51,500 nt of DNA from an uncultured Lachnospiraceae bacterium. GTDB lineage: Bacteria > Bacillota > Clostridia > Lachnospirales > Lachnospiraceae. Below, one piece after another: positions 21,552-29,702 of the stretch. Within the stretch, counting starts at the first letter, position 1. Every line of letters starts with the position of its first letter. The position numbers and the translations under genes were made by a program. The notes beneath the pieces were generated by a model. That model was not told the DNA's origin. It saw nothing but the letters and a program-made list of their open reading frames with translations, and ran no database searches. The stretch is taken from contig CAJUKA010000026.1 in the NCBI GenBank assembly GCA_910586585.1, positions 1 to 51,500 on the forward strand. The letters run 5' to 3'.

Positions 21552-22808
21552 ATGGGTAAGACGACAACCGAGATGCAGCTCATCCCTTTAGGGGAGCTGG
21601 TGCCGTATGTGAATAACGCAAGGACGCACTCGCCGGAGCAGCTCATGAAGCTCCGCTCGTCCCTGCGGGAGTTCGGCTTCATCAACCCAGTCATCATCGA
21701 CCGGGAATTCAATGTTATTGCGGGGCATGGCAGGATTGCCGCCGCGAAGGAGGAAGGGATTGAGGAAGTCCCGTGTGTGTTTGTGGATTATCTGACGGAG
21801 GCGCAGAAGAAAGCCTACATTCTGGCGGATAACCGCATGGCACTGGACGCGGGATGGGATGAGGAGCTGCTCCGCATCGAGATAGAAAGTTTGCAGGGTG
21901 CGGATTTTGATGTATCCCTGACGGGCTTCGGCGAGGATGAGATTGCGGACCTTTTTGCCGGAGACGGGAAAAAAGATGTGAAGGATGATGGCTTCGACCT
22001 TTCCGCCGCCCTGGAGAAAGCGGCGTTCGTGGAGCGGGGCGATATCTGGACGGTGGGCAGGCACAGGCTGATGTGCGGCGATGCCACCAGTGCGGAGGAT
22101 GTGGCGGCGCTCATGGACGGGAAGAAGGTAAACCTCATCGTGACGGACCCGCCGTATAATGTCGCATTCAAGAGCGGCAGCGGGCTTTCCATCCAGAACG
22201 ACAGTATGGAAAACGGGGAGTTCTACACTTTTCTGTACAATTCCTTCCAGAACATGGCGGGGCATCTGGAGAAAGGCGGAGCGGCTTATGTGTTCCATGC
22301 GGACACGGAGGGGCTGAATTTCAGGAAAGCCTTTGTGGATGCAGGGTTCCATCTTGCCGGGGTGTGCATATGGGTGAAGAATTCCCTTGTGCTTGGGCGC
22401 TCGGATTACCAGTGGCAGCATGAGCCGGTTTTGTACGGCTTTCTGAAGAACGGGAAACACCCGTGGTATTCCGACCGGAAGCAGACCACCATCTGGAACT
22501 ACGACAAGCCGAAGCGGAATAAGAACCACCCGACCTCCAAGCCGCTGGATTTACTCGGCTACCCTATCTGTAATTCCTCCCAGGAGAATGCCATCGTGCT
22601 GGACACCTTCGGCGGGAGCGGCTCCACGATGATGGCGTGTGAGCAGACCAACCGCATCTGTTTTATGTGCGAGCTGGATGAAAAGTACGCATCCGTGATT
22701 TTGCGGCGGTATGTGGAGGACACCGGGGATTCGGAAAATGTGTATGTGGTGCGGAATGGGGAGAAACTCCCTTACTCCGCGCTGGTAAAGGAGGTGGAGG
22801 CGGAATGA
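21552..22808 (+). CDS. ParB-like nuclease domain fused to beta-class DNA methyltransferase
   Basis: ATG 21552 lies 7 nt after the small terminase stop. The N-terminal 110 residues are ParB/Srx-like (IPLGELVPYVNNARTHSPEQ, VIAGHGRIAAAKEEG). The rest is an amino-methyltransferase with motif IV DPPY (199-202), a variable target region and the SAM motif FGGSGSTMMACEQ near 353; motif IV before motif I marks the beta class (N6-adenine or N4-cytosine). HPTSKPLDLL follows. The gene probably protects phage DNA from restriction. It overlaps the next methyltransferase by 4 nt. No partner endonuclease is present. Confidence 0.92.
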   Translation: MGKTTTEMQLIPLGELVPYVNNARTHSPEQLMKLRSSLREFGFINPVIIDREFNVIAGHGRIAAAKEEGIEEVPCVFVDYLTEAQKKAYILADNRMALDAGWDEELLRIEIESLQGADFDVSLTGFGEDEIADLFAGDGKKDVKDDGFDLSAALEKAAFVERGDIWTVGRHRLMCGDATSAEDVAALMDGKKVNLIVTDPPYNVAFKSGSGLSIQNDSMENGEFYTFLYNSFQNMAGHLEKGGAAYVFHADTEGLNFRKAFVDAGFHLAGVCIWVKNSLVLGRSDYQWQHEPVLYGFLKNGKHPWYSDRKQTTIWNYDKPKRNKNHPTSKPLDLLGYPICNSSQENAIVLDTFGGSGSTMMACEQTNRICFMCELDEKYASVILRRYVEDTGDSENVYVVRNGEKLPYSALVKEVEAE

Positions 22809-24961
22809 ATGCGGACGCTATATATATCCATAGTACGGAGCCATGCACTGGCGGCGGAGACACACCGAATCCGCAGACTGCGGATTCCCGCCTGACCCTC
22901 GGCAGCCTCTTTGACGGCTCCGGGGGTTTTCCGCTTGGCGGGCTGCTTGCGGGCATCACGCCATTATGGGCTTCGGAGATCGAGCCGTTCCCCATCCGTG
23001 TGACCACAAGGCGGCTGCCCTTTGTGAAGCACCTGGGCGATATCTCCACGGTGAACGGCGCAGAGGTGGAGCCGGTGGACATCATCACGTTTGGCTCGCC
23101 GTGTACCGATATGTCGGTGGCCGGCAAGCGGGCGGGGCTTGGCGGGCAGCAGTCGTGCCTGTTCTACCAGGCAGTCAGAATCGTAAAGGAAATGAGGTGT
23201 GCAACAGATGGAAAATACCCAAGGTTTATCGTATGGGAGAACGTCCCCGGAGCCTTCTCCTCCAACAAAGGGGAGGATTTCAAGGCAGTCCTCGAAGCGG
23301 TCTGCTCCGTCAAAGACGAAAGTATTTCTGTTCCTGGACCTCCAAAGGGGAAATGGGCAAACGCAGGAACTATTGTGGGAGACGGATTTTCCCTCGCATG
23401 GCGCGTCCTTGACGCCCAGTTTTGGGGAATCCCCCAGAGAAGGAAACGCATCTACCTTGTCGCAGATTTTGCAGGCGGGAGTGCCGGAAAGATATTATTT
23501 GAGTCCGAAGGCGTGTCTGGGTATTCTGCGGAGGGCTTCCGTGCGTGGCAAGGAGCTGCCGGAGGTGCTGCGGATTGCGCTGGAGCGGCAGGCGGCATCT
23601 GCTTAAACGACCAGGGCGGGCAGCGGATGGATGTGACGGACGAGGTGACCTGCACTTTGCGGGCAGAGGCACACCATCCGCCCTGCGTCCTGGAGTCGGC
23701 GGGATTCTGCACGGAGCATTCCGCAAAGGCGCGGGGGATCGGTTATGAGGAGGAAACCTCGCCTACGCTCCGTGCCGGGACGGTGCCTGCGGCGGTGATG
23801 TTTGAGAACCATTCGCAGGATACGAGATACACGGGGCCGCTGGATGCCGCGCCTACGGTCAGCTCCACTTACGGAACGGGAGGGAACAACCAGCCGTTCG
23901 TGGTGGAGCAGGAAACGCCCAAGACGCTGAAAATCCGCTCCGGCTGTGCGGGCGGCGGGAAAGGCGCGATTGTACAGGATGACAAATCCGCAACGCTCTC
24001 CTGCAGCAATGACCAGACGGTGTTCGTGCCGTTTAGCAAGGGATACCGCGCCCACTACAAAGGGGATGCGCCGACATGGAAGGACGGGAAGGTGGCGAAT
24101 ACGCTGAACACTTTCGATGTCGGGGAAAGCCGCTGCAATGAGCTGGTGGTGCAGGCATACGGCATCTGCTCCAAGGACAGCAACGCCATGAAGTCCAATA
24201 ACCCGCACAGCGGTTTTTATGAGGCGGACACTTCCCGGACGCTGGATGCCAATGGTGGGAATCCCGGATGCAACCAGGGAGGGATTGCCGTGGTGGAGCC
24301 GGGCGGGATGTCGGCTTTCCATATCAACCAGAGGGATGAGGTCATTGACCTGCAGGGGAAGTCCGGGGCGCTGATGGCGACACGGAATATGCAGATGCAG
24401 ACGTTTGTCCTGCAGGGCTCCATGATAGGGCGGGATGACAGGAACGGCCCGCAGGGCAGCGGGATCAATGAGGATGTGTCTTTTACCCTTGATGCCGCGG
24501 ACCGCCACGCAGTCGTACAGCCGACCTACTGCACGAGCAAGAATTCCCATTTCACGCGGGCGGAGAAGGAGCTGGCAAACACGCTGGTGGCTACGGATTA
24601 TAAAGACCCGCCTGTCATTAATGATGTAAAAACGGAGCCGGAGTATATCGTCCGCAGGCTGACGCCGACCGAGTGTGCGAGGCTGCAGGGCTTTCCGGAC
24701 TGGTGGTGCAGCAGCCTTGGGACAGAAGAACCCACGGAGGATGACATTGCCTTCTGGCGGGAGGTCTTTGAGACCCACAGGAAGATTGCGGGGACTTCCA
24801 CCAAGCCGAAGACAGATAAGCAGATTGCTAAGTGGCTGAAAGACCCGCATTCTGATTCCGCTGAATATAAAATGTGGGGCAACGGAGTCGCATTGCCGAA
24901 TGTTTATTTTGTGCTTTCGGGCATTGTGTACTACGCACAGTTCCCGGACTTTTTATTGTGA
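22805..24961 (+). CDS. C5-cytosine DNA methyltransferase with repeat-rich insertion
   Basis: ATG 22805 overlaps the previous stop. The 718-residue enzyme has SAM motif LGSLFDGSGGFPLGG, catalytic motif GSPCTDMS (Cys about 100), WENVPG (Glu about 145), GIPQRRKRIYLVAD and C-terminal VRRLTPTECARLQGFPDWW with GNGVALPN. Most C5 enzymes have 330-450 residues. The excess here is a region of about 350 residues with at least seven imperfect units of the form TLxA-x(n)-VV (TLRAEAHH, TLRAGTVP, TLSCSND, TLNTFD, TLDANGG, TLDAADR). It may give several target specificities, as in multi-specific phage enzymes. Confidence 0.92.
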   Translation: MNADAIYIHSTEPCTGGGDTPNPQTADSRLTLGSLFDGSGGFPLGGLLAGITPLWASEIEPFPIRVTTRRLPFVKHLGDISTVNGAEVEPVDIITFGSPCTDMSVAGKRAGLGGQQSCLFYQAVRIVKEMRCATDGKYPRFIVWENVPGAFSSNKGEDFKAVLEAVCSVKDESISVPGPPKGKWANAGTIVGDGFSLAWRVLDAQFWGIPQRRKRIYLVADFAGGSAGKILFESEGVSGYSAEGFRAWQGAAGGAADCAGAAGGICLNDQGGQRMDVTDEVTCTLRAEAHHPPCVLESAGFCTEHSAKARGIGYEEETSPTLRAGTVPAAVMFENHSQDTRYTGPLDAAPTVSSTYGTGGNNQPFVVEQETPKTLKIRSGCAGGGKGAIVQDDKSATLSCSNDQTVFVPFSKGYRAHYKGDAPTWKDGKVANTLNTFDVGESRCNELVVQAYGICSKDSNAMKSNNPHSGFYEADTSRTLDANGGNPGCNQGGIAVVEPGGMSAFHINQRDEVIDLQGKSGALMATRNMQMQTFVLQGSMIGRDDRNGPQGSGINEDVSFTLDAADRHAVVQPTYCTSKNSHFTRAEKELANTLVATDYKDPPVINDVKTEPEYIVRRLTPTECARLQGFPDWWCSSLGTEEPTEDDIAFWREVFETHRKIAGTSTKPKTDKQIAKWLKDPHSDSAEYKMWGNGVALPNVYFVLSGIVYYAQFPDFLL

Positions 24962-25034
24962 CATTTTTTCTCACATTCCGCTTGCTATTTCTGCCGCTTA
25001 GAGTGATTAATGTAGTACCGAAAAACGAAGGAGG
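24957..25034 (+). promoter_or_regulatory. Repeated accessory promoter, copy A (divergent)
   Basis: A TGTGA/TCACA dyad (24957-24975), TTGCTA (24982-24987), then TTAGAG and GTAGTACCGAAAAACG before the ribosome binding site. It shares the layout of copies B-D, but the dyad is closer and the middle block differs. It drives the 25044 gene. Confidence 0.5.
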
Positions 25035-25043
25035 TACAAAAAA

Positions 25044-25793
25044 ATGAGGATTGAATTCAACAGGACAGGGGCGGAGCGGAAAGCGCTGGTGCAGGCAATG
25101 GGTGAGATTTTAGGGTTAAAGCCGAAATACCTCGGAATGCCGACGGCGGCCTACCAGATAGACTACTTCCACATCGACAAGACTGGCACGGTAGAATTTG
25201 ACGACCGGGCGAACAGTGAGGAAATCGAGAACCTTCTGGAGCGCCTTGCGGAAAAAGGGATCACAGCGGTTCCGGCAGAAACGGCGCAGGAGGGCGGCAC
25301 GGCGGCAGAAACCGCAGAGCCGGAAAACCATGCGGAAGGGCCGGAAACGGCGGCACAGGGCGCAGATCTGGGGCTTACGGTGGCAATGCCGAGGGAAACC
25401 TTCACGGATGCCGCACTGGAGAACCTGCGGAAGCTGGTGGATGCCAAGGGCAGCCTCATCAAGAAGGCACTGGCGGTGGATTCCCTTCCGATTGAGACCA
25501 CGGAGGAGAAGGTTTCCTTCCCCTGGTTTGCAGAGGGGCAGGATGGCGAAGCGGTGAAAGCCTACACCCATTTCATTGCCGCCATCTGCGACATGGCAAG
25601 GAACCAGAAGCGGATCACGGCAAAGGAAAAGCCTGCGGACAACGAGAAATACGCATTCCGGTGCTTCCTCCTGAGGCTTGGCTTCATCGGGGCGGAATAC
25701 AAGGGCGAGCGGAAAGTCCTGCTGAAGAACCTCTCCGGCAGCTCGGCTTTCAAGAACGGCGGACGGAAGGAGGCGGCAGATGATGGGGAATGA
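25044..25793 (+). CDS. Virulence-associated-like accessory protein, 249 aa
   Basis: ATG 25044 follows GGAGG. Residues 1-75 are a small alpha/beta domain (MRIEFNRTGAERKALVQAMG, FHIDKTGTVEFDDR). An Ala/Glu-rich linker follows (75-110), then a helical domain, and the last about 50 residues read KYAFRCFLLRLGFIGAEYKG. That tail is shared with the amidoligase at 26618. Similar proteins in mobile elements are called virulence-related without evidence. It opens the accessory block; function is unknown. The shared tail suggests the two proteins bind the same partner. Confidence 0.72.
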   Translation: MRIEFNRTGAERKALVQAMGEILGLKPKYLGMPTAAYQIDYFHIDKTGTVEFDDRANSEEIENLLERLAEKGITAVPAETAQEGGTAAETAEPENHAEGPETAAQGADLGLTVAMPRETFTDAALENLRKLVDAKGSLIKKALAVDSLPIETTEEKVSFPWFAEGQDGEAVKAYTHFIAAICDMARNQKRITAKEKPADNEKYAFRCFLLRLGFIGAEYKGERKVLLKNLSGSSAFKNGGRKEAADDGE

Positions 25794-25977
25794 AGCCTAC
25801 ATGGAAGAATGGCGGCGGATATGTGCCGCCTACTGCCGGAAGGCAGACGCGGAGCTGCTTTTTGTAAATACTGATAATTTCGGGGTTCAGTATGGGGACG
25901 GAAGTTTCCGGCACATTTATGCAGATGAGCTTGCACAGATTTTGGATGGGGGTGGTAAGAATGAACTTTCCGAATAG
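25780..25977 (+). CDS. Small accessory protein, 65 aa
   Basis: ATG 25780 lies 7 nt after GGAGG and overlaps the previous gene by 14 nt. The product is acidic and mixed alpha/beta (MEEWRRICAAYCRKADAELL, NTDNFGVQYGDGSFRHIYAD). It overlaps the next gene by 17 nt. No family was recognised. Confidence 0.65.
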   Translation: MMGNEAYMEEWRRICAAYCRKADAELLFVNTDNFGVQYGDGSFRHIYADELAQILDGGGKNELSE

Positions 25978-26473
25978 GGAGACGGTGGAGCGTGTCCGCA
26001 GGGAGTACCCGGCAGGCACACGGGTGGAGCTTCTGCGGATGGATGACCTGCAGGCCCCGCCCATCGGGACCCACGGCACCGTGACAGGCGTGGATGACAC
26101 GGCGAGCGTCATGGTCGCATGGGACAATGGCAGCCACCTCCATGTAATCTATGGTGAGGATGCCTGCCGGAAACTGTATGGAAAGGATGAGATAGACAGC
26201 CTGTTTGAGAAAATTGTAGGGTTCCGCTTCGATTCCTATGGTGAGATGGAGGCATGGTTCCGCAGGGAATTGGATGACACGCTCCCACAGCTAAATATTT
26301 CAGAATGCGACGGCATCAATGCGGAAATAGAAAACGGGCTGATAGAGGTGGACTTTTCCACAGACTGCACTTTTGGGGAGGAAATTTTCGGGATGCAGTA
26401 TGCCGACTTTTCCATCGATTACATCATGGACAATGAGAAAAAGATGTACGTCACCTATGCAAGATGGAACTGA
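25961..26473 (+). CDS. DUF4314 domain protein, 170 aa
   Basis: ATG 25961 follows GGGGGTGG by 6 nt. Residues 1-70 match the DUF4314 pattern: NRETVERVRREYPAGTRVEL, PIGTHGTVTGVDDTASVMVA, WDNGSHLHVIYGEDACRK, a small beta-barrel often found in mobile-element accessory genes. The C-terminal 100 residues are acidic, with FRFDSYGEMEAWFRREL and a Tyr-rich end. It may be a regulator or anti-defence factor; both are guesses. Confidence 0.75.
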   Translation: MNFPNRETVERVRREYPAGTRVELLRMDDLQAPPIGTHGTVTGVDDTASVMVAWDNGSHLHVIYGEDACRKLYGKDEIDSLFEKIVGFRFDSYGEMEAWFRRELDDTLPQLNISECDGINAEIENGLIEVDFSTDCTFGEEIFGMQYADFSIDYIMDNEKKMYVTYARWN

Positions 26474-26490
26474 TGGAAAAACGCCATAAA

Positions 26491-26590
26491 ATACACAAGA
26501 AACGGCTCAAATCATTGTGTAATATATGACTCGAATTAACTTGCTATTATCCCCTTTTAGAGCGAATATGTGTACTACCGAAAGGGAAAA
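26491..26590 (+). promoter_or_regulatory. Repeated accessory promoter, copy B
   Basis: Dyad TACACAA (26491-26497) / TTGTGTA (26514-26520), 20 nt, TTGCTA (26541-26546), 17 nt, GAATAT (26564-26569), then GTGTACTACCGAAAGGG. The TTGCTA-17-GAATAT spacing is promoter-like, and the downstream block is nearly identical in copies C and D. Confidence 0.65.
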
Positions 26591-26617
26591 CACACAAAGA
26601 AAACGGAGGAAAACAGC

Positions 26618-27565
26618 ATGAACGCAAAGTTGGCAAGGCAGGTTGAGGAAATGAAAAAGCAGACCATCGGGGTTGAGGTGGAGATGAACAGCATCGCAAG
26701 GGACAAGGCGGCGAGGATTGCAGCAAAGTTCTTTGGAACGGGCAGGTACGAAAACACGGCGGCAAGGAACGGGTACAGCACCTGGAGCGCATGGGACGCA
26801 GACGGCAGGGAGTGGAAATTCCAGAAGGACGTCAGCATCGCGGGACCGGACAGCGAAAAGTGCGAGATGGTGACGCCGATCCTTACCTACGCGGACATGG
26901 AAACCCTGCAGGAGCTTATCCGGCAGCTCCGGCACGCCGGCGCAAAGAGCGATGCGGGAAGGGGATGCGGAGTCCACATCCACATCGGGGCAAAGGGCCA
27001 CACGCCGCAGAGCCTGAGAAACCTCGCCAACATCATGGCAAGCCATGAGAGCCTCATTGCGGACGCCTTAAACCTCGACCGCTGGAGGATGAACCGCTAC
27101 TGCCGCACGGTTGACCCGCGGTTTTTGGAGCAGGTCAACAAAAAGAAACCGGCTACGATGGCAGCCCTCGCGGACATCTGGTACACAAGCCATGGCGCAA
27201 ACTACGGCAGGAGCCAGCACTACAACGACAGCCGCTACCATATGCTCAACTACCATGCGACCTTCACAAAAGGAACGGTCGAATTCAGGCTTTTCCAGTT
27301 TGACGAACCGGGTGACGGGCGCAGGGGCGGCCTCCACGCAGGGCAGTTGAAAAGTTACATTCAGCTCTGCCTCGCACTCAGCCAGATGGCGAAGGAAGTG
27401 AAGACGGCAAGCCCGAAGCCGCAGCAGAACGAAAACCCGAAATACGCCATGAGGACATGGCTCCTCCGGCTCGGCTTCATCGGGGACGAATTCAAGACTG
27501 CAAGGGAAATCCTCACGAAGAGGCTTGCAGGGGACGCATCCTTCCGGAACGGAAGGGCTGCTTGA
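26618..27565 (+). CDS. Amidoligase family protein (COOH-NH2 ligase)
   Basis: ATG 26618 follows ACGGAGG. The 315-residue protein has amidoligase hallmarks: the first strand QTIGVEVEMNSIARDKAARI with metal-binding Glu residues, DGREWKFQKDVSI, CEMVTPILTYADMETLQEL, GRGCGVHIHIGAKGHTPQSL and GTVEFRLFQFD. Members use ATP to join a carboxylate to an amine, in the glutamine synthetase/GCS fold. The last about 45 residues (KYAMRTWLLRLGFIGDEFKT) are shared with the 25044 product. A gamma-glutamylcyclotransferase-like gene follows, a pairing known in predicted amidoligase systems in bacteria and phages. The substrate is unknown. Confidence 0.88.
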   Translation: MNAKLARQVEEMKKQTIGVEVEMNSIARDKAARIAAKFFGTGRYENTAARNGYSTWSAWDADGREWKFQKDVSIAGPDSEKCEMVTPILTYADMETLQELIRQLRHAGAKSDAGRGCGVHIHIGAKGHTPQSLRNLANIMASHESLIADALNLDRWRMNRYCRTVDPRFLEQVNKKKPATMAALADIWYTSHGANYGRSQHYNDSRYHMLNYHATFTKGTVEFRLFQFDEPGDGRRGGLHAGQLKSYIQLCLALSQMAKEVKTASPKPQQNENPKYAMRTWLLRLGFIGDEFKTAREILTKRLAGDASFRNGRAA

Positions 27566-27572
27566 AGGGACC

Positions 27573-27640
27573 GCAGGAGGTAGCCTCCTGCCACCTTGAC
27601 CGCTACGGCGGTCTTAAGGTGGTAGAAGGGTACCCCCTTC
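27573..27640 (+). promoter_or_regulatory. Three tandem RNA hairpins between amidoligase and cyclotransferase genes
   Basis: Hairpin 1 is GCAGGAGG/CCTCCTGC (27573-27591). Hairpin 2 is CCACCTT GACCGC TACG GCGGTC TT AAGGTGG (27591-27622). Hairpin 3 is GAAGGG/CCCTTC-type (27625-27640), directly ahead of the next gene. No U-run follows, so processing, mRNA stability or translation control is more likely than termination. Confidence 0.55.
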
Positions 27641-27659
27641 GGAAAGGATGGATTCCAAG

Positions 27660-28334
27660 ATGGAAAAAAGATACTACATTGCTTACGGCTCAAATCTGAA
27701 TGTGGGGCAGATGCGGATGCGCTGCCCTGGGGCGAGGATCATCGGCACTTCGGTTATTGAAGGCTACCGGCTGCTGTTCAAGGGGAGCAGGACCGGCTCC
27801 TACCTCACCATTGAGCCGCAGGAGGGCGGCAGCGTCCCCGTGGCGGCATGGGAAGTGAGTGCGGAAAATGAGGCGGCGCTTGACCGCTACGAGGGCTTCC
27901 CTTCCTTTTACTACAAAAAGGAGATGGAGCTGCCCTTAAAGGGAATTAAGACCGGCAAAGTGCGGATGCGGAAGGTTTTCGTCTACATCATGCATGAGGA
28001 CCGCCCGCTTGGGCTGCCGAGTGGATTTTACATGGAAACCTGCAGGCAGGGATACCGCAGCTTCGGATTCGATGAGGCATTCCTGGAGCGGGCCTATGCC
28101 GACAGCGCGGAGGAATTTCCGGGCGGGTGGAAGGTTGGGGATGCCTGTTTCATGGTCACCAACCGGAAGAACGGATATACCGGCACGTACACCGTGATAG
28201 GATTCGATGGGAGATACTTCTGGCTGCAGAACAGCAGGGGGAGCCGTTACCGCGCATCCGCAGGGAGGATGTTCCGCAGCAGGGAGGAGGCGCTCGGCTT
28301 TCAAAAGCCTACGGCAGAGGAGGGATTGGAATGA
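27660..28334 (+). CDS. Gamma-glutamylcyclotransferase (AIG2-like) protein
   Basis: I use ATG 27660; ATG 27648 is in frame but abuts the GGAAAGG site. The protein opens YYIAYGSNLNVGQMRMRCPG, the YGSNL substrate-binding motif of gamma-glutamylcyclotransferases. It continues with VAAWEVSAENEAALDRYEGF containing the catalytic Glu position and YYKKEMELPL. An extra C-terminal 70 residues (about 155-224) carry a small beta domain (GYTGTYTVIGFDGRYFWLQN). These enzymes release 5-oxoproline from gamma-glutamyl amides, so it could undo or trim the product of the neighbouring amidoligase. Confidence 0.88.
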   Translation: MEKRYYIAYGSNLNVGQMRMRCPGARIIGTSVIEGYRLLFKGSRTGSYLTIEPQEGGSVPVAAWEVSAENEAALDRYEGFPSFYYKKEMELPLKGIKTGKVRMRKVFVYIMHEDRPLGLPSGFYMETCRQGYRSFGFDEAFLERAYADSAEEFPGGWKVGDACFMVTNRKNGYTGTYTVIGFDGRYFWLQNSRGSRYRASAGRMFRSREEALGFQKPTAEEGLE

Positions 28335-28549
28335 AGGACAATATCATAGCGAGGATTGCGGTCTGCCCAAGATGCGGGCAGACCTACCACGGGAGGCCGG
28401 CAGTTTCACGGGCAGACAATAAAACGCAGCTCTGCCCGGACTGCGGCACCAGGGAGGCGCTGGAGAGCATCGGCGTAGATGTGAAGGAGCAGGAGCAGAT
28501 TCTGGAAGCCATACACAGGTGCTACGGAACAGAGGGGCATGATGATTAA
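28331..28549 (+). CDS. Small zinc-ribbon protein, 72 aa
   Basis: ATG 28331 overlaps the previous stop and follows GAGGAGGG. A CPRCG...CPDCG zinc ribbon spans residues 12-40, followed by a helix (REALESIGVDVKEQEQILEA). Zinc-ribbon miniproteins of this form are common in accessory blocks of Firmicutes mobile elements. The molecular role is unknown. Confidence 0.75.
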   Translation: MKDNIIARIAVCPRCGQTYHGRPAVSRADNKTQLCPDCGTREALESIGVDVKEQEQILEAIHRCYGTEGHDD

Positions 28550-28571
28550 AAAAGCAAAGGAGTGGACAGCG

Positions 28572-28949
28572 ATGGAAAAGCGGGAAGAAATCATCCAGGA
28601 GTGGATTGACGCAAGGAAGGAACGGGGCGAGATTACAAAATGTATGTTTTACATCACGGTTCCGAAAGACACGGATATTTACAAAGATGAGGCCATCAAA
28701 AAAATTGAGGGGATGCTTGACAGAAACCATGTCAGCCACGGTCATGTTGATACGGTCTGTGGTGCATGGAACCTGAACCGGGACTGGATTGAAACCGGGG
28801 AGGTGGACTGCATTGTGGAATTCTGCGGCGTGTATCCCGTCGATTGGGACATCAGCGATGTGGCGGAGTTTGAACGGATGGAAACGGAAGGGGAGATCAT
28901 TGCCCTGGTGGACTGGATCGAGGATGGGAAGCATATCCCCAACCATTGA
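28572..28949 (+). CDS. Accessory hypothetical protein, 125 aa
   Basis: ATG 28572 lies 9 nt after AAAGGAG; ATG 28539 is a longer alternative. The acidic protein has an N-terminal helix (REEIIQEWIDARKERGEITK), a central VPKDTDIYKDEAIKKIEGML and a beta-rich end with CIVEFCGVYPVDWDISDV. No family was recognised. It ends the mini-operon that begins with the amidoligase. Confidence 0.65.
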   Translation: MEKREEIIQEWIDARKERGEITKCMFYITVPKDTDIYKDEAIKKIEGMLDRNHVSHGHVDTVCGAWNLNRDWIETGEVDCIVEFCGVYPVDWDISDVAEFERMETEGEIIALVDWIEDGKHIPNH

Positions 28950-28954
28950 AAAAT

Positions 28955-29054
28955 TACACAATTCCCGATGCAGATATTTGTGCAGTTTATGCCCGTTATT
29001 GACTTGCTATTATGTGGTTTTAGAGCGAATATGTGTACTACCGAAAGGGAAAAC
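28955..29054 (+). promoter_or_regulatory. Repeated accessory promoter, copy C
   Basis: Weaker dyad TACACAA/TTGTGCA (28955-28984), 20-nt gap, TTGCTA (29004-29009), 17 nt, GAATAT (29027-29032), then GTGTACTACCGAAAGGG. It is near-identical to copy B from TTTTAGAGC onward. Confidence 0.65.
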
Positions 29055-29079
29055 AAAACAAAAAACGGAGGTACACACC

Positions 29080-29406
29080 ATGAAAAATATTTATGCAATG
29101 AGGAATGAACTGAGCCTGAGAGAATACAACACCGCCATCACAAGGGCTGATTTTGAAAGGCTTTTTAACAAGACCAGGGAACGCGTCCGCTTCACCTTTA
29201 ACGGATGGGACGGCAAAAGCTATGACGGGGAGAGCAGATGCGCCAGCGTTTACCGCACCAGCATGAAGGGCTACGAGGATGCCCGGTTTGTGAAAGTCGG
29301 CAAGGGCCTGCACTACATTGACGAGGACAGCAGCGTTTTGGAAAAGGCCACCGGCGAGAGCCACAAGGAAGCGGAGTGGCTGGTGGATGTCTTAAGGGCA
29401 GAATAG
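29080..29406 (+). CDS. Accessory hypothetical protein, 108 aa
   Basis: ATG 29080 follows ACGGAGG; codons upstream in this frame belong to the promoter region. The product has an N-terminal helix (YAMRNELSLREYNTAITRAD), a basic middle (LFNKTRERVRFTFNGWDGKS) and a mixed C-terminus. It is soluble. It is first in a mini-operon behind promoter copy C. No family was recognised. Confidence 0.65.
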   Translation: MKNIYAMRNELSLREYNTAITRADFERLFNKTRERVRFTFNGWDGKSYDGESRCASVYRTSMKGYEDARFVKVGKGLHYIDEDSSVLEKATGESHKEAEWLVDVLRAE

Positions 29407-29418
29407 GAGGATGGCTTT

Positions 29419-29700
29419 ATGGCAGGGAATAAGAATATTTTAGAAGAAGAACTGGAACTGAACGATGAGCAGGCAGCAAGGAACGATGAAGTTTACAACG
29501 GGGTATTTGACCTCTGCAGGATGCTGTCGGAGAACCCGGAACTGGAATGGGACATGGGATTTATCGGGGAGATTGCGGACTGCGCCGCATCCATCCTTGG
29601 GAGGCACGGCATCCGTGTGCGTTTTCCTGCGGTAGTGACCAATGAGGACGGCTCGCAGCATATTGAAGAGTATTTTGGTGGAGATGAATCCGTGGAATAA
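29419..29700 (+). CDS. Accessory hypothetical protein, 93 aa
   Basis: ATG 29419 lies 12 nt after the previous stop, with GGAGG upstream. The protein is strongly acidic and helical, with LEEELELNDEQAARNDEVYN, LEWDMGFIGEIADCAASILG and an acidic tail. Acidic small proteins in phage cargo often imitate DNA or bind basic host proteins, but nothing here proves that. Confidence 0.62.
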   Translation: MAGNKNILEEELELNDEQAARNDEVYNGVFDLCRMLSENPELEWDMGFIGEIADCAASILGRHGIRVRFPAVVTNEDGSQHIEEYFGGDESVE

Positions 29701-29702
29701 TA

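Noticed and set aside
21588..22529. Reverse-strand open frame (313 codons) opposite the ParB-methyltransferase gene
   Set aside because: It lies fully inside a gene with DPPY and SAM motifs and has no recognisable domain or start signal.
23603..24850. Long reverse-strand open frame (415 codons) opposite the C5 methyltransferase
   Set aside because: It mirrors the repeat-rich coding strand of a clear enzyme; its product has biased Arg/His/Leu content, no motifs and no ribosome binding site.
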